This document shows, piece by piece, positions 17,518 to 33,892 of a stretch of DNA of 64,000 nucleotides. The DNA lies in contig CAWCUZ010000006.1 in assembly GCA_963798795.1 (NCBI GenBank), forward strand, positions 372,001-436,000, given 5' to 3'. The stretch's first letter is position 1, and every line of letters begins with the position of its first letter. The stretch is from CAWCUZ01 sp963798795 (GTDB taxonomy: Bacteria > Acidobacteriota > Vicinamibacteria > Vicinamibacterales > SCN-69-37). The translations under genes and the position numbers were made by a program. The notes under the pieces are model-generated. The model was not told the origin of the DNA. It ran no database searches and worked only from the letters and a program-made list of their open reading frames with translations.

Positions 17518-18624
17518 ATGGAACTCGTCGTCCGCAAGGCTGATCTGCTGAAAGAGCTCTCCCTTTTGCAAGGCATCGTCGAGCGCAAGAACACGATTCC
17601 CATTCTCGCGAACGTCCTGCTGGACGCGGCAAAGGGCTCGGTTTCGCTGCTGGCGACGGATCTCGACGTCGGCCTGCGGAGCCGCTGCGAAGCGAACGTG
17701 TCGAAGGGAGGCACGCTCACGGTGCCGGCGAAGAAGCTGTTCGAGATCGTCAGCGCGCTGCCGGACACGGACGTCCGCATCGAAGAAGACAAGGGCGGCA
17801 AGAGCGTGACCGTGGCGGCGGATCGATTCGAGTCGCGCATGCAGACCCTCCCGGCGTCTGAATTTCCGACGCCGCCGGAGGAGAGCGGCGGCACCCAGGC
17901 CACGCTGCCCGGCGCCGCCCTGAAGAAGATGATCACGCACACGCGGTTTGCGATCACGAGCGAGGACACCCGCTACTTCCTGAACGGCGCGCAGCTCGTG
18001 CTGCAGTCCGATGCGATGAGCATGGTGGCGACCGACGGACACCGGCTGGCCTTCATCCGGATGAGCGAGTCGCCCGGAACGGACGCCGGCATCGAAGTGC
18101 TGCTGCCGCGGAAGACGCTCAACGAAATTGCCAGGCTGATCGACGACGGATCGGGCGTCGAGTTCTCGCAGGGCGAAAATCATCTCTTCCTGCGCGCCGG
18201 CGATCGGCTGCTGATCTCGCGCAAGATCGACGCGAATTTCCCGGCGTACGAGCGTGTGATTCCGAAGTCGAACGACAAGGCGATCGACTTCGACCGCGAT
18301 CGGCTGGCGGCCGCGGTCCGGCGCGTCCGGCTGCTGTCGAACGAGCGATCCAAGGCGGTCAAGTTCGTCATCGGCAAGGACCAGGTGGAGATCACTTCGA
18401 GCACGCCGGAAGTGGGCGAGGCGCACGAAGTGCTGCCGGTCGACTACGACGGCGGAAGCCTGCAGATTTGTTTCAACGCCGACTACGTGGACAACTTCCT
18501 GAGCGTGGTCGAAACCGAAAACGTCCGGCTGGAGTTCAAGGACGAGATGAGCCAGGCGGTCATGAAGCCGGTGGGCGCGGAGGGCTACGACTACACGTAC
18601 GTGATCATGCCGATGCGCATCTGA
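17518..18624 (+). CDS. dnaN: DNA polymerase III sliding clamp (beta)
   Basis: The beta clamp tethers the replicative polymerase to DNA. It has 368 residues in three homologous clamp domains. The N-terminus MELVVRKADLLKELSLLQGIVERKNTIPIL and the C-terminal YDYTYVIMPMRI (the M-P-M-R end that shapes the client-binding pocket) are typical. It is followed directly by gyrB, where recF would be expected in the ancestral order. Confidence 0.97.
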   Translation: MELVVRKADLLKELSLLQGIVERKNTIPILANVLLDAAKGSVSLLATDLDVGLRSRCEANVSKGGTLTVPAKKLFEIVSALPDTDVRIEEDKGGKSVTVAADRFESRMQTLPASEFPTPPEESGGTQATLPGAALKKMITHTRFAITSEDTRYFLNGAQLVLQSDAMSMVATDGHRLAFIRMSESPGTDAGIEVLLPRKTLNEIARLIDDGSGVEFSQGENHLFLRAGDRLLISRKIDANFPAYERVIPKSNDKAIDFDRDRLAAAVRRVRLLSNERSKAVKFVIGKDQVEITSSTPEVGEAHEVLPVDYDGGSLQICFNADYVDNFLSVVETENVRLEFKDEMSQAVMKPVGAEGYDYTYVIMPMRI

Positions 18625-18678
18625 CGCGGAGCGGAGCATCACGCGCGGAATCCACGCCTCGCACGAAATGGACAAGGA

Positions 18679-21231
<2,553 letters not shown>

Positions 21232-21235
21232 CGTT

Positions 21236-21416
21236 CCGGTTCGGGGTTCGAGGTTCCGGGTTCGGTTCCGCGTTCCGGGTTCCGGGTTCGCTGGGCGAAC
21301 CCGCGCAGCCGAACGTCGAACGCGGAATCGAACCTGGAACTGAAACCGAACCCTAGAACCCGGAACCGAACCCCGAACCCCGAACCCCGAACTCCGAACC
21401 CCGAACCCGGAACCTC
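21236..21416. repeat. Low-complexity inverted array between gyrB and gyrA
   Basis: The whole 190-base gap consists of short degenerate units. The left part (to about 21295) is built of GGTTCCGGGTTCG-type units; the right part consists of the complementary GAACCCCGAACC-type units, so the transcript could fold into a long imperfect hairpin. It lies between two essential, presumably co-expressed genes. Similar arrays with a different unit sequence occur between galU and serS and upstream of leuC. Confidence 0.85.
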
Positions 21417-21420
21417 TGAA

Positions 21421-23879
<2,459 letters not shown>

Positions 23880-23904
<25 letters not shown>

Positions 23905-26155
23905 CTCGCGAGCAGCTTTTTCGTCCCGACCGAGGCAAAGCGGACGGTCACCTTGTGGTCGTCGCCGTGATCCTCCACGTCCACGACGGTTCCCACGCCG
24001 AACTGCCGGTGGCGCACCCGCATGCCGGTGCGGACGCCGCCGCGCGACGACTGGTCCTCGTCCTCGTAGCGGAATTCGCGGCTCGACGCGTCGCGGACGC
24101 GCTGGCCGCGGGCGTAGCGGCGCGCGTACGGATTGCGCAGCTCGTAACCGGGCTGGGTCCACCGGGGCGATGACACGGCCGGCTCGATCCGATCGACCAG
24201 CTCGGCGGGAATCTCGCCGAGGAAGCGCGACGGCTCGGTCGGCTGGTACTCGCCGAAGATGCGGCGCCGGGAGGCGCCCGTGAGGATCAGGCGCTCGCGC
24301 GCGCGCGTCAGGCACACGTAGCACAGGCGGCGCTCTTCCTCGACGTCCTCCTCGTCCATCGTCGCCCGGGAATGGGGGAACAGCCCCTCCTCCATGCCGG
24401 CCACGACGACGACCGGGAACTCGAGTCCCTTCGCGGCGTGCATCGTCATCAGCCAGATGCGCGAGTCAGCGGCGCCTTCGGCTTCGTCGACTTCGGACAG
24501 CAGCGACAGCCGGTCGACGAAGCCGCCAAGCGACGCGTCCGGGTCGCGCATCGCATATTCACCGGCGGCCGAGACGAGTTCCATCAGATTTTCGATCCGC
24601 GCCTCGGCATCCTCGCTGCGTTCGTCCCGGAGGCTCGGGAGGTAGCCCGAGCGTTCGAGCACGCGCGACACCGAATCCGCCACGCCGGCGCCGGCCAGCT
24701 CGGCCGAAAGCGACGCGATCAGATCGCGGAAGGCCTTGAGACTGGCGAGACCGCGCGCGGCGGCGCCAGGCGCTTGTCGAGAAGGAGCTGAAGACGCCGC
24801 CAGAGCGAGCGCGGCGCCGTTGCCGGATCGTAGGCCGCGGCGAGGAGCGGGGACGGAGCGTCCGGCTCGTCCGAATGGACGGCGTCGAGCGTCTCGAGGA
24901 GGCTCTTGCCGATGCCGCGAGCGGGCACGTTCACGACGCGGCGAAAGCTCACGTCGTCGTGCGGGTTGATGACGAGGCGCAGGTAGGCGAGGGCGTCCTT
25001 GATTTCCTTCCGTTCGTAGAACCTGACGCCGCCGATGATGCGGTAGGCGACGCCCTCGCGCATCAGCGCGTCTTCAATCGCGCGCGACTGGGCGTTCGTG
25101 CGATAGAGCACCGCGAGCATGCGTCTCGGGGTTCGCCGCCCGCGCCTCCCGAACGGCGCGCGTGATGAAATCGGCCTCTTCGATTTCGTCGCGCGGCGCG
25201 CACGTACCGGATCCGGTCGCCGCCGGCGCGGTCGGTCCACAGGCGCTTGTCCTTGCGATTCTGGTTGCGACTGATCACGGCCGAGGCGGCGTCGAGGATG
25301 ACCTGCGTCGACCGGTAGTTCTGTTCGAGGCGGACGACGCGCGCGTCGGGGAAGTCGCGCTCGAAGTCGAGAATGTTGCGCAGGTCGGCGCCGCGCCACC
25401 GGTAGATCGACTGGTCGGGATCGCCGACGACGCACAGGTTGCGATGGTGCTCGGCGAGCCGCCGGATCAGCAGGTACTGCGGCCGGTTCGTGTCCTGGTA
25501 TTCGTCGACGAGGACGTACCGGAACCTGGCGGAGTAGAACTGCGCGGACCCGCTCGCTGGTCTCGACCAGCTCGAGCGTGCTGAGCAGCAGATCGTCGAA
25601 ATCCAGTGCGCCGGCGTCGGTCAGCGCGCGGCGGTACGCGTCGTAGACCTTCGCGATCTGGTCGTCGCGAAGGCTCCAGCCCCCGGCGCGCATGTCGTCG
25701 GGCGACTCCATCCGGTTCTTGGCCTGGCTGATGCGGCTCAGCGCCGCCCGCGGCGGCAGGAGCTTGTCGTCGATATTGAGACTCTTGAGCGCGTGCTTCA
25801 CGACGGCGAGCTGGTCCGACGAGTCGTAGATGACGAAGTCGCGGGTCAGCCCGATGGCGGGCGCCTCGCGCCGGAGCAGGCGCGCGCAGAGCGAATGGAA
25901 CGTCGACAGCCAGACCTGCCGGCACTCCTCACCAACGAGCTGCTCCACGCGCGAGCGCATCTCGTCGGCGGCTTTGTTGGTGAACGTCACGGCGAGGATG
26001 TCGCCCGGCCCCGCGCAGCCGCTGTCGATCAGGTGCGCGATGCGATAGACGATGACGCGCGTCTTGCCCGAGCCCGCGCCCGCGAGGATGAGCAACGGCC
26101 CGTCGGTGTGCACGACGGCATCGCGTTGTTCCGCGTTCAGGGAGGAGAGATCCAT
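23880..26155 (-). CDS. pcrA: ATP-dependent DNA helicase, UvrD/PcrA family (about four frameshifts)
   Basis: A superfamily 1A helicase for repair and clearing of DNA. The N-terminus MDLSSLNAEQRDAVVHTDGP leads to the Walker A LAGAGSGKTRV. Later parts are spread over three frames: VDEYQDTNRPQYLL, GDPDQSIYRWRGADL, AVLYRTNAQSRAIED, MTMHAAKGLEFPVV and CYVCLTRARERL. The frame breaks near 25546-25552, near 25190, near 25130-25150 and near 24760. The first is repaired by deleting one base. The C-terminal Tudor-like tail (VGTVVDVEDHGDDHKVTVRF) is intact. All motifs of a full-length PcrA are present, so consensus errors are the likely cause. It is convergent with gyrA. Confidence 0.88.
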
Positions 26156-26215
26156 GGAGGGACTGGCTCTGGGCCCTCGGAGCTGTCGAGCCCGTCGAGA
26201 ATACCATCCCTTCGA

Positions 26216-26380
26216 TCACCCAAGGGATCGCCGGAGGCCGCTCAGGAGACGACCGACGCGTTGGAGCGTGACGTCGACGGGCTCCACATCCCTGGACGGC
26301 TGCCAAGTCTCCAAGTGGCGAAAGCTGCGAATCACCGAGCCGCCGATCTTTGCAGATTCTTCCACGTGTTCCTCTCCCAT
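26216..26380 (-). pseudogene. Internally deleted four-helix-bundle protein (S23/IVS type)
   Basis: A 54-residue frame, MGEEHVEESAKIGGSVIRSF then RHLETWQ, is the N-terminus of the small four-helix-bundle family related to proteins encoded by 23S rRNA intervening sequences. It is followed directly by LQRVGRLLSGLRRSLG, which is that family's C-terminus. The middle (roughly 65-70 residues with helices 2 and 3, including the usual SIPANIAEG motif) is missing in frame. Recognition is from family knowledge, not a search. It lies next to a low-complexity array, a setting in which I recall such genes occurring. Confidence 0.6.
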
Positions 26381-26399
26381 TCCGGGCGTCTGACGCGGT

Positions 26400-26467
26400 G
26401 TGCCGAGGCCAACCATCGAGCCCTGAGCGCCAAACCGAGAGCCCAAAGCCGAACGCCGAGAGCCGAC
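26400..26467. repeat. Low-complexity array upstream of the S23-like remnant
   Basis: A run of degenerate 7-8 base units on the plus strand (GAGCCCTGAGCGCCAAACCGA, GAGCCCAAAGCCGAACGCC). It is the same style as the gyrB/gyrA and galU/serS arrays but with its own unit sequence and no clear opposite arm. The rest of the 370-base pcrA-leuC gap is the S23 remnant and short spacers. Confidence 0.6.
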
Positions 26468-26526
26468 CCACGAAGGGGCTATAAGCAAGGCGCATACCGC
26501 CATGCGCCGCCCGGCGGCCTGCTACG

Positions 26527-27954
<1,428 letters not shown>

Positions 27955-27956
<2 letters not shown>

Positions 27957-27994
27957 GCCGGGTCTGTCCCGAACCGCAGGGACCGACCCGCTGG
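27955..27994. repeat. GGGTCTGTCCC palindrome, copy 1 (leuC-leuD gap)
   Basis: GAGCCGGGTCTGTCCC, an 8-base loop, then GGGACCGACCCGCTGG: an imperfect stem of about 11 pairs. A second copy with the same arms and a different loop is at 43696-43736. It starts within the leuC stop codon region and could act as a REP-like element. Confidence 0.75.
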
Positions 27995-28032
27995 CCGGAT
28001 CGATGCGATCGATTGACCTTCGAGCGAGACAC

Positions 28033-28636
28033 ATGCCGCACACCATTGACCACATCTCTGGCACCGCGCTTCCGCTGCGCGGCGACGACATCGATACGGA
28101 TCGCATCATCCCGGCGCGGTTCCTGAAGGCGATCACGTTCGACGGGCTCGAGGCCCACGCGTTCGAGGACGACCGGCGGGCGGATGCCGGGGCGGGCGGC
28201 GCGCATCCGTTCGACAATCCGGCGTACGCGGGCGCCTCGATCCTGGTGGCCGGCGCGAATTTCGGCTGCGGGTCGTCGCGCGAGCACGCGCCCCAGGCGC
28301 TCTACCGGCGAGGTCTCCGGGCGATCGTCGGCGGAGTCGTTCGCCGACATCTTCTCCGGCAACGCGTTGATGATTGGCCTGCCGTGCGTCCGGGTGGCCC
28401 CCGGCGACGCCCGGGCGCTGATGGACTGGATCGAACGGCAGCCCGCCACCGGGATCGATCTCGACATCCGGACGGAGCGACTCACGGCCGGCGATCTGAG
28501 TTTCACGATCCTGCTGCCCGCCGTCGCGCGCGAAGCGTTGCTGTCGGGCCACTGGGACGCGACGGCGCTGCTCGTCGACCGATACGACGACGTCGAGGCG
28601 GTGGCCGCTCGCCTGCCGTACATCACCGGCTTCTGA
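28033..28636 (+). CDS. leuD: 3-isopropylmalate dehydratase small subunit (one frameshift)
   Basis: LeuD is the swivelling small subunit of isopropylmalate isomerase, about 200 residues, the usual length. It starts MPHTIDHISGTALPLRGDDI with DTDRIIPARFL, then ANFGCGSSREHAPQAL. The frame shifts near 28332; deleting one G restores GAESFADIFSGNAL and the rest, ending DVEAVAARLPYITGF. The 3' end overlaps the convergent lysR gene by 14 bases. Confidence 0.9.
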
Positions 28637-29534
28637 CCCGCTCCCGCGTCGCGCCGCCCCGGCTCGACCGCACCAGATCCAGAAAAGCCTGTGCGGCGTG
28701 CGACAGCCCGCCGGCCCGCCGGTACACGAACCGCAGTTGACGCGGCGAGCGGAGCTCCGGAACCTGGACTTCGGCGAGCTGCCCGCGCGAGATCTCGCCG
28801 AGCGCACAGCGGCGCGGCAGGAGCGCGACGCCCAGTCCCATCTCGACCGCCCGCTTGATGCCGTCGAGGCTCGGCAGCGACATGCGGATGTCCAGCGGGG
28901 CATGGCGCCGTTCGTACAGGCGCAGCACGCGCTCGCGCTCGGGCGATGGATCGTTGTGGGCGATCACCGGCTGCCGGCCGATTTCCTCGATCGTCACCTG
29001 CTGGCGCCGGGCGAGCGGGTGACCCGGCGGCACGAGCAGGACGAGCTCGTCAACGCCGAGCGGCAGCGACAACAGTTCGCGGTCGCCCGGATTGAACGTC
29101 AACACCCCGAAGTCCACGGCCCGGAGCAGGATCTCCTGCCCCATGTGCCGCGAGGCGACGCGCCGCACGTCCAGCAGCACGCCGGGGTGGCGGCGCCGGA
29201 ACTCGCCCGCCAGCGGCAGGAGGGAGTGCACCCCGGCCTCGTTCGCGCCAATGACGACGCGTCCGGCCCGGATGTCGCGCAGGTCGGCCACGGCGCCGGC
29301 GGCTTCGTCGGCCAGGCGCAGCAGACGGTTCGCGTAGTCGAGCAGCAGCTCGCCGGCGTCGGTGAGCCGCCCGTCGCGGGACGAGCGGTCGATCAGCCGC
29401 TCGCCGGCGGCGGTTTCGAGGCGGCGGATGGCCTGGCTGACGGCCGGCTGGGTACGGTGGAGCTTGCGGGCGGCGCGGGAGAAGGACCGTTCGGCGGCGA
29501 CGGTGGCAAACGCGCGCAGATCCTCGAGCGTCAT
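28623..29534 (-). CDS. LysR-family transcriptional regulator
   Basis: A 303-residue regulator with an N-terminal winged helix-turn-helix (MTLEDLRAFATVAAERSFSR, then AARKLHRTQPAVSQAIRRLE) and a two-lobed effector domain. The start chosen has GGAGG four bases upstream; the open frame extends a further 32 codons without support. It sits between leuCD (convergent) and leuA (divergent), so control of the leucine genes is the natural inference, but the effector is unknown. It is the only intact gene in the frameshifted stretch. Confidence 0.92.
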   Translation of the reverse strand: MTLEDLRAFATVAAERSFSRAARKLHRTQPAVSQAIRRLETAAGERLIDRSSRDGRLTDAGELLLDYANRLLRLADEAAGAVADLRDIRAGRVVIGANEAGVHSLLPLAGEFRRRHPGVLLDVRRVASRHMGQEILLRAVDFGVLTFNPGDRELLSLPLGVDELVLLVPPGHPLARRQQVTIEEIGRQPVIAHNDPSPERERVLRLYERRHAPLDIRMSLPSLDGIKRAVEMGLGVALLPRRCALGEISRGQLAEVQVPELRSPRQLRFVYRRAGGLSHAAQAFLDLVRSSRGGATRERVRSR

Positions 29535-29701
29535 GGTGCCTCCATAAGTGGAGTGGATAATTCGGCCCTGTTTCATCAATAGGGCTGCCTGTTCCGCCAG
29601 ATTCTCGCCGCAGCATCGGCCAGCCGTCAATAAACATTTCGCCTGAAACCCTAATGAAGATAAATTTGACTTCTATCAGCGCGAGGCCGAGACTGGCCCG
29701 C
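29535..29701. promoter_or_regulatory. Divergent lysR-leuA control region
   Basis: About 165 bases with clearly lower GC than the flanking genes. It includes cataagtggagtggataatt next to lysR and a run caataaacatttcgcctgaa near leuA. LysR regulators usually bind such gaps at T-N11-A sites, but I could not single one out. The leader upstream of leuA may be transcribed. Confidence 0.4.
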
Positions 29702-30930
29702 ATGGCTGCTGCGGCCGACCGGCTCATTGTGTTCGACACGACCCTGCGCGACGGCGAACAGGCGCCCGGGTTCTCGATGCACGTGGACGAAAAGGTGCGG
29801 CTCGCCCGCCAGCTCGAAGCGCTGGGCGTGGACATGATCGAGGCGGGCTTTCCCATCGCCTCCGAGGCCGACGCCGAGGCGGTGCGGCGTGTGGCGCTCA
29901 CGCTGGAACGGCCGGTCGTGGCGGCCCTGGCGCGATGCGCCGACGGCGACATCGACCGCGCGGCCTGGTCGATTGCGCCCGCCCGCCGGAGCCGGATCCA
30001 CACGTTCATCGCGACGTCGGACCTGCACCTGTCGCGCAAGCTGCGGATCACGCGTGAGGCGTGCCTGGACGCCGCGGTCCGCGCCGTCGCACGCGCGCGC
30101 TCGTACACGGCCGACGTGGAGTTTTCGGCGGAGGACGCGACCCGCAGCGATCCGGACTTTCTGTGCCGCGTCGTCGAAGCGGTGATCGACGCGGGGGCGA
30201 CGACGGTCAACCTGCCGGATACGGTCGGCTACTCGACGCCGGACGAAACCGCGGCGTTCTTCACCATGGTCATGACGCGCGTGCCGAACGCGAGCCGCGC
30301 GGTCCTTTCGGCCCACTGCCACGACGACCTCGGCCTGGCGGTCGCGAATACCCTGGCCGCCATCGGCGCGGGCGTGCGCCAGGTGGAGTGCACGATCAAC
30401 GGGATCGGCGAGCGCGCCGGCAACGCGTCGCTCGAGGAGGTCGTGATGGCCGCGCGGGTGCGGCCGGACCGGCTGCCCGTCCGCACCGGCATTCAGACGC
30501 GTCAACTCTACGCCACCAGCCAGATGCTCACGGAGATCACCGGCGAGCGCGTCCAGTCGAACAAGGCCATCGTCGGGCGCAACGCGTTCGCGCACGAGGC
30601 CGGCATCCACCAGGACGGCATGCTGAAGGACCGCCGGACGTACGAAATCATGCGGCCCGAGGACGTGGGCGTACCGCGGACGACGCTGGTGCTGGGGAAG
30701 CACTCGGGCCGGCACGCCGTGCAGACGCCGCTGCGAACAACTCGGCCTGACATCTGTCGCGCCACGATCTCGACGACGTGTATCGCCGCATGGTGGCGCT
30801 GGCCGACGAGCAGAAGCACGTGAGCGACGCCGACCTGGCCGCGATCGCCTCGGCGGTCTGCGGCATCGCCGTGGCGGCGCGCGCCGACGCGCCGGGTCTG
30901 CACGAAGCCGGCTACGGATTCGGCGTGTGA
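29702..30930 (+). CDS. leuA: 2-isopropylmalate synthase-type enzyme (short form, frameshifted near the 3' end)
   Basis: Condenses acetyl-CoA with 2-oxoisovalerate in leucine synthesis. The TIM barrel is complete: DRLIVFDTTLRDGEQAPGFS, HCHDDLGLAVANTLAAI, and NGIGERAGNASLEEVVM with the metal ligands. About 410 codons only: the ~110-residue C-terminal leucine-sensing domain is absent, and leuB starts inside the stop codon. One or two frameshifts lie at 30725-30755; after them RHDLDDVYRRMVALADEQKH continues. An upstream ATG at 29654 is possible, but its codons are AT-rich. Homocitrate or citramalate synthase are alternatives; the leu neighbours favour LeuA. Confidence 0.85.
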
Positions 30931-32029
30931 ACAAATCCATTCTCCTGCTTCCGGGCGACGGCATCGGCCCGGAAGTCGTCGCGGCAGCCGTCTCGGCGCT
31001 CGAAGCGGTCGCTGCCGGCTTCGGTCACGCCTGGCATTTCGAGACGGCTCCCATCGGCGGCGCGGCGCTCCGGGCGGGGCTGGCGCCGCTGCCCGATACG
31101 ACAGCGCCGCTGCCGCGTCGGCCGATGCGGTACTGCTCGGCGCCGTGGGCGATCCGGCGTTCGACGCCGGCCGCCGTCCGAGCGTCCGGAGGCGGCGTTG
31201 CTGCGCCTGCGGCGCGAGCTTGGCGTGTTCGCCAATCTCCGGCCCGCGCGCGCCTGGCCCGGGCTGCGACGGCGCCGGGCCGCTCAAGCCCGGCGTGCTC
31301 GCCGGCACGGATCTCGTCGTCGTCCGGGAACTGACCGGCGGGCTCTATTACGGAGAGCCGCGCGGGATTGCGGAGGACGGATCGGCCGCGGTGAACACGC
31401 TGCGGTACTCGCGTCACGAAATCGAGCGCGTCGCGCGCGTCGCGTTCGCCCTGGCGCGAAGGCGGCGTCGACGCCTGGTATCGGTGGACAAGGCGAACGT
31501 TCTCGAGGTGTCGCAGCTGTGGCGCCGCGTCGTGACGGAAATCGGCCGCGAGTTTCCCGACGTCGAGCTGGCGCACGAGTACGTGGATGCCTGCGCGATG
31601 AAGCTGGCGCTGGCGCCGGCGAGCTTCGACGTGGTGCTGACGGGAAACATGTTCGGCGACATCCTGTCGGACGAAGCCGGCGCGGTGTGCGGGTCGCTGG
31701 GCCTGCTGCCTCGGCGAGCCTCGGCGCCGGACCGGGGCTGTTCGAACCCGTGCACGGGTCGGCCCCGACGCTGGCCGGCCAGCGACGTCGCCAATCCGAT
31801 CGGCGCCATGGCATCGGCGGCGATGCTGCTCGGCGACGGACTGGGTCTGGCCGCGGAGGGCGCGGCCGTCGTCGAGGCCATCGAAGGCGCGTTGCAGCGA
31901 GGCCTTCGCACGGCCGACCTGGCCGCGCCGGGCGAACCGGTCGTCGGGACGCGCGCGTTCACGGAGGCCGTGGTCGGCGGCCTGGCGAGCCGGTCGGCGG
32001 CCGCGGCCGGCCCGCCTACTCCACCGTGA
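30927..32029 (+). CDS. leuB: 3-isopropylmalate dehydrogenase (several frameshifts)
   Basis: Oxidative decarboxylation step of leucine synthesis, NAD-dependent. The GTG start overlaps the leuA stop (GTGA). Pieces in three frames add up to a whole protein: LLLPGDGIGPEVVAAAVSAL, DAVLLGAVGDPAFD, ELGVFANLRPARAWPGL, VVVRELTGGLYYGEPRG, VSVDKANVLEVSQLWR, TGNMFGDILSDEA, GLFEPVHGSAPTLAG, DVANPIGAMASAAMLL. Frame changes lie near 31097, 31175, 31275, 31715 and 31790. At 31715 a base must be added (LLPSASLG); at 31275 and 31790 one must be removed. It overlaps the convergent glmS by 14 bases. Confidence 0.85.
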
Positions 32030-33889
32030 CGCTCTTGGCCAGGTTCCGCGGCTGATCCACGTCGCAGCCGCGCCGCACGGCGACGTGATACGCCAGCAGC
32101 TGCAGGGGCACGACGAGCAGCACCGGCAGCAGCAGCGGGTGCGCGTCCGGCACGGCAGATCACGATCGTCGCGACGAGCGTCGCAGGATCTCGCGCGAAC
32201 GCGTCGCGCCTGCGACTCGTTGGTGATCGACGATGACCCGCGCCGCCGCGCGCCTTGGCTTCCTGGATGTTGCCCATCATCTTGTCGAACACCAGCGTCG
32301 CCGGGCGCGAGCGCGACCACCGGCAGGTCCTCGTCGATGAGCGCGATCGGCCCGTGCTTCATCTCGCCGGCCGGATAGCCCTCGGCGTGGATGTACGAAA
32401 TCTCCTTCAGCTTCAGCGCGCCTTCGAGCGCGATGGGATAGTTGATGCCGCGGCCGAGGTAGAGGAAGTCGCGGTGCGTGCTAGAACTGCTGCGCCAGGT
32501 CCTCGATCGCGGCGTCCGCTTTCAGCGTCTCCTCGATGCCGGACGGGCAGCTGGTCGAGCTCCTGCGATCAGCGGGCGCGCCGCGTCGGCGGTCAGCACG
32601 CCGCGCGCCTGGCCGAGGAGAAGGCCAGCAGGTGCAGCGCGACGAGCTGGGAGGTGAACGCCTTCGTCGACGCGACGCCGATCTCCGGACCGGCGTGCGT
32701 GTAGACCGTGCCGTCCGCCTCGCGCGTCGCCATGCTGCCGACGACGTTGCAGATCGCGATGCTGCGCGCGCCGCAGCCGCTTGCGCCTCGCGCAGCGCCG
32801 CCGAGCGTGTCGGCCGTCTCGCCCGACTGGGTGATGGCGATGGCGAGCGTGCGGTCGTCGACGATCGGATGGCGGTAGCGGAACTCCGAGCCGTAGTCGA
32901 CTTCGACCGGCAGCGCGCGCGAGGTCCTCGATCAGGAACTTGCCGACCAGGCCGGCGTGCCAGGACGTGCCGCACGCGAGGATCACGATGCGCTCGATCG
33001 CGCGCGAGCGCCGCGTCGTCGAGCTGCATCTCCTCGAGGAAGACCCGGCCGGATCTCGGGCGACGTCGCGGCCGAGCACGGTCTCGCGCACCGCCCACGG
33101 CTGCTCGTAGATTTCCTTGAGCATGAAGTGCCGGTAGCCGGCCTTCTCGGCCATCACCGGATCCCACGTGATGTGCTGCGGCGTCTTCTGCGATGCGGCC
33201 GGCCGTCGAAATCCGTGAACGTGCACGCCGCGCGCGCGTGACCACGGCCATCTCGCCGTCGTCGAGAAACACGACCTCGCGCGTGTGGCTCAGGATCGCG
33301 GGAATGTCGGACGCGACGAAGAACTCGCCGTCGCCCGAGGCCGACGACGACCGGCGGTCCGTTGCGGACCGCGACGATGGTGTCGGGATCGTCGGCCGAG
33401 ATCAGCACGAGCGCGAACAGGCCCGCGCAGCTGTGCCAGCGCCCGGCGCACCGCCGCCGCGAGGCCGTCGCCGCGGCTCTCCTTCTCGACCAGGTGCGCG
33501 ACGACCTCCGTGTCCGTCTCGGTGACGAAGCGGTGGCCCTCGCGCGACGAGCTCGCGCTTGAGCTCGAGGTAGTTCTCGATGATGCCGTTGTGCACGACG
33601 ACGATGCGGCCGCGTGCAGTCGCGGTGCGGATGCGCGTTCTCCTCGGTCGGCCGGCCGTGCGTGGCCCAGCGCGTGTGGCCGATGCCGAACTCGCCGTCG
33701 ATCGGCTGCTTGGCGAGCACGTCCTCGAGCCGCGAGAGCTTGCCGGCGCTCCGGCGGATCGCGAGCTGGCCGTCGTGCACGACGGCCACGCCGGCCGAGT
33801 CGTAGCCGCGGTATTCGAGCCGCCGCAGGCCCTCGATGAGGACCGGCAGCACGGGCTTCGGGCCCGACGTAGCCGACGATGCCGCACAT
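32016..33889 (-). CDS. glmS: Glutamine-fructose-6-phosphate aminotransferase (many frameshifts)
   Basis: GlmS makes glucosamine-6-phosphate for cell-wall precursors. It starts MCGIVGYVGPEA with the N-terminal nucleophile cysteine C2. Correct pieces in all three frames are VLPVLIEGLRRLEYRGYDSA, FGIGHTRWATHGRPTEENAH, FVTETDTEVVAHLVEKES, ERIVILACGTSWHAGLVGKF, AEGYPAGEMKHGPIALIDED and the terminal QPRNLAKSVTVE. At least ten indels are needed to join them. The first, near 33850, is a single extra base. The gene as given cannot be translated, but all domains are there (glutaminase and two SIS domains). It lies three bases after glmU, so the pair forms one UDP-GlcNAc operon. Confidence 0.85.
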
Positions 33890-33892
33890 GGA

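Noticed and set aside
26357..26372. parS-like TTCTTCCACGTGTTCC
   Set aside because: Only the left half matches; it lies inside the S23-like remnant.
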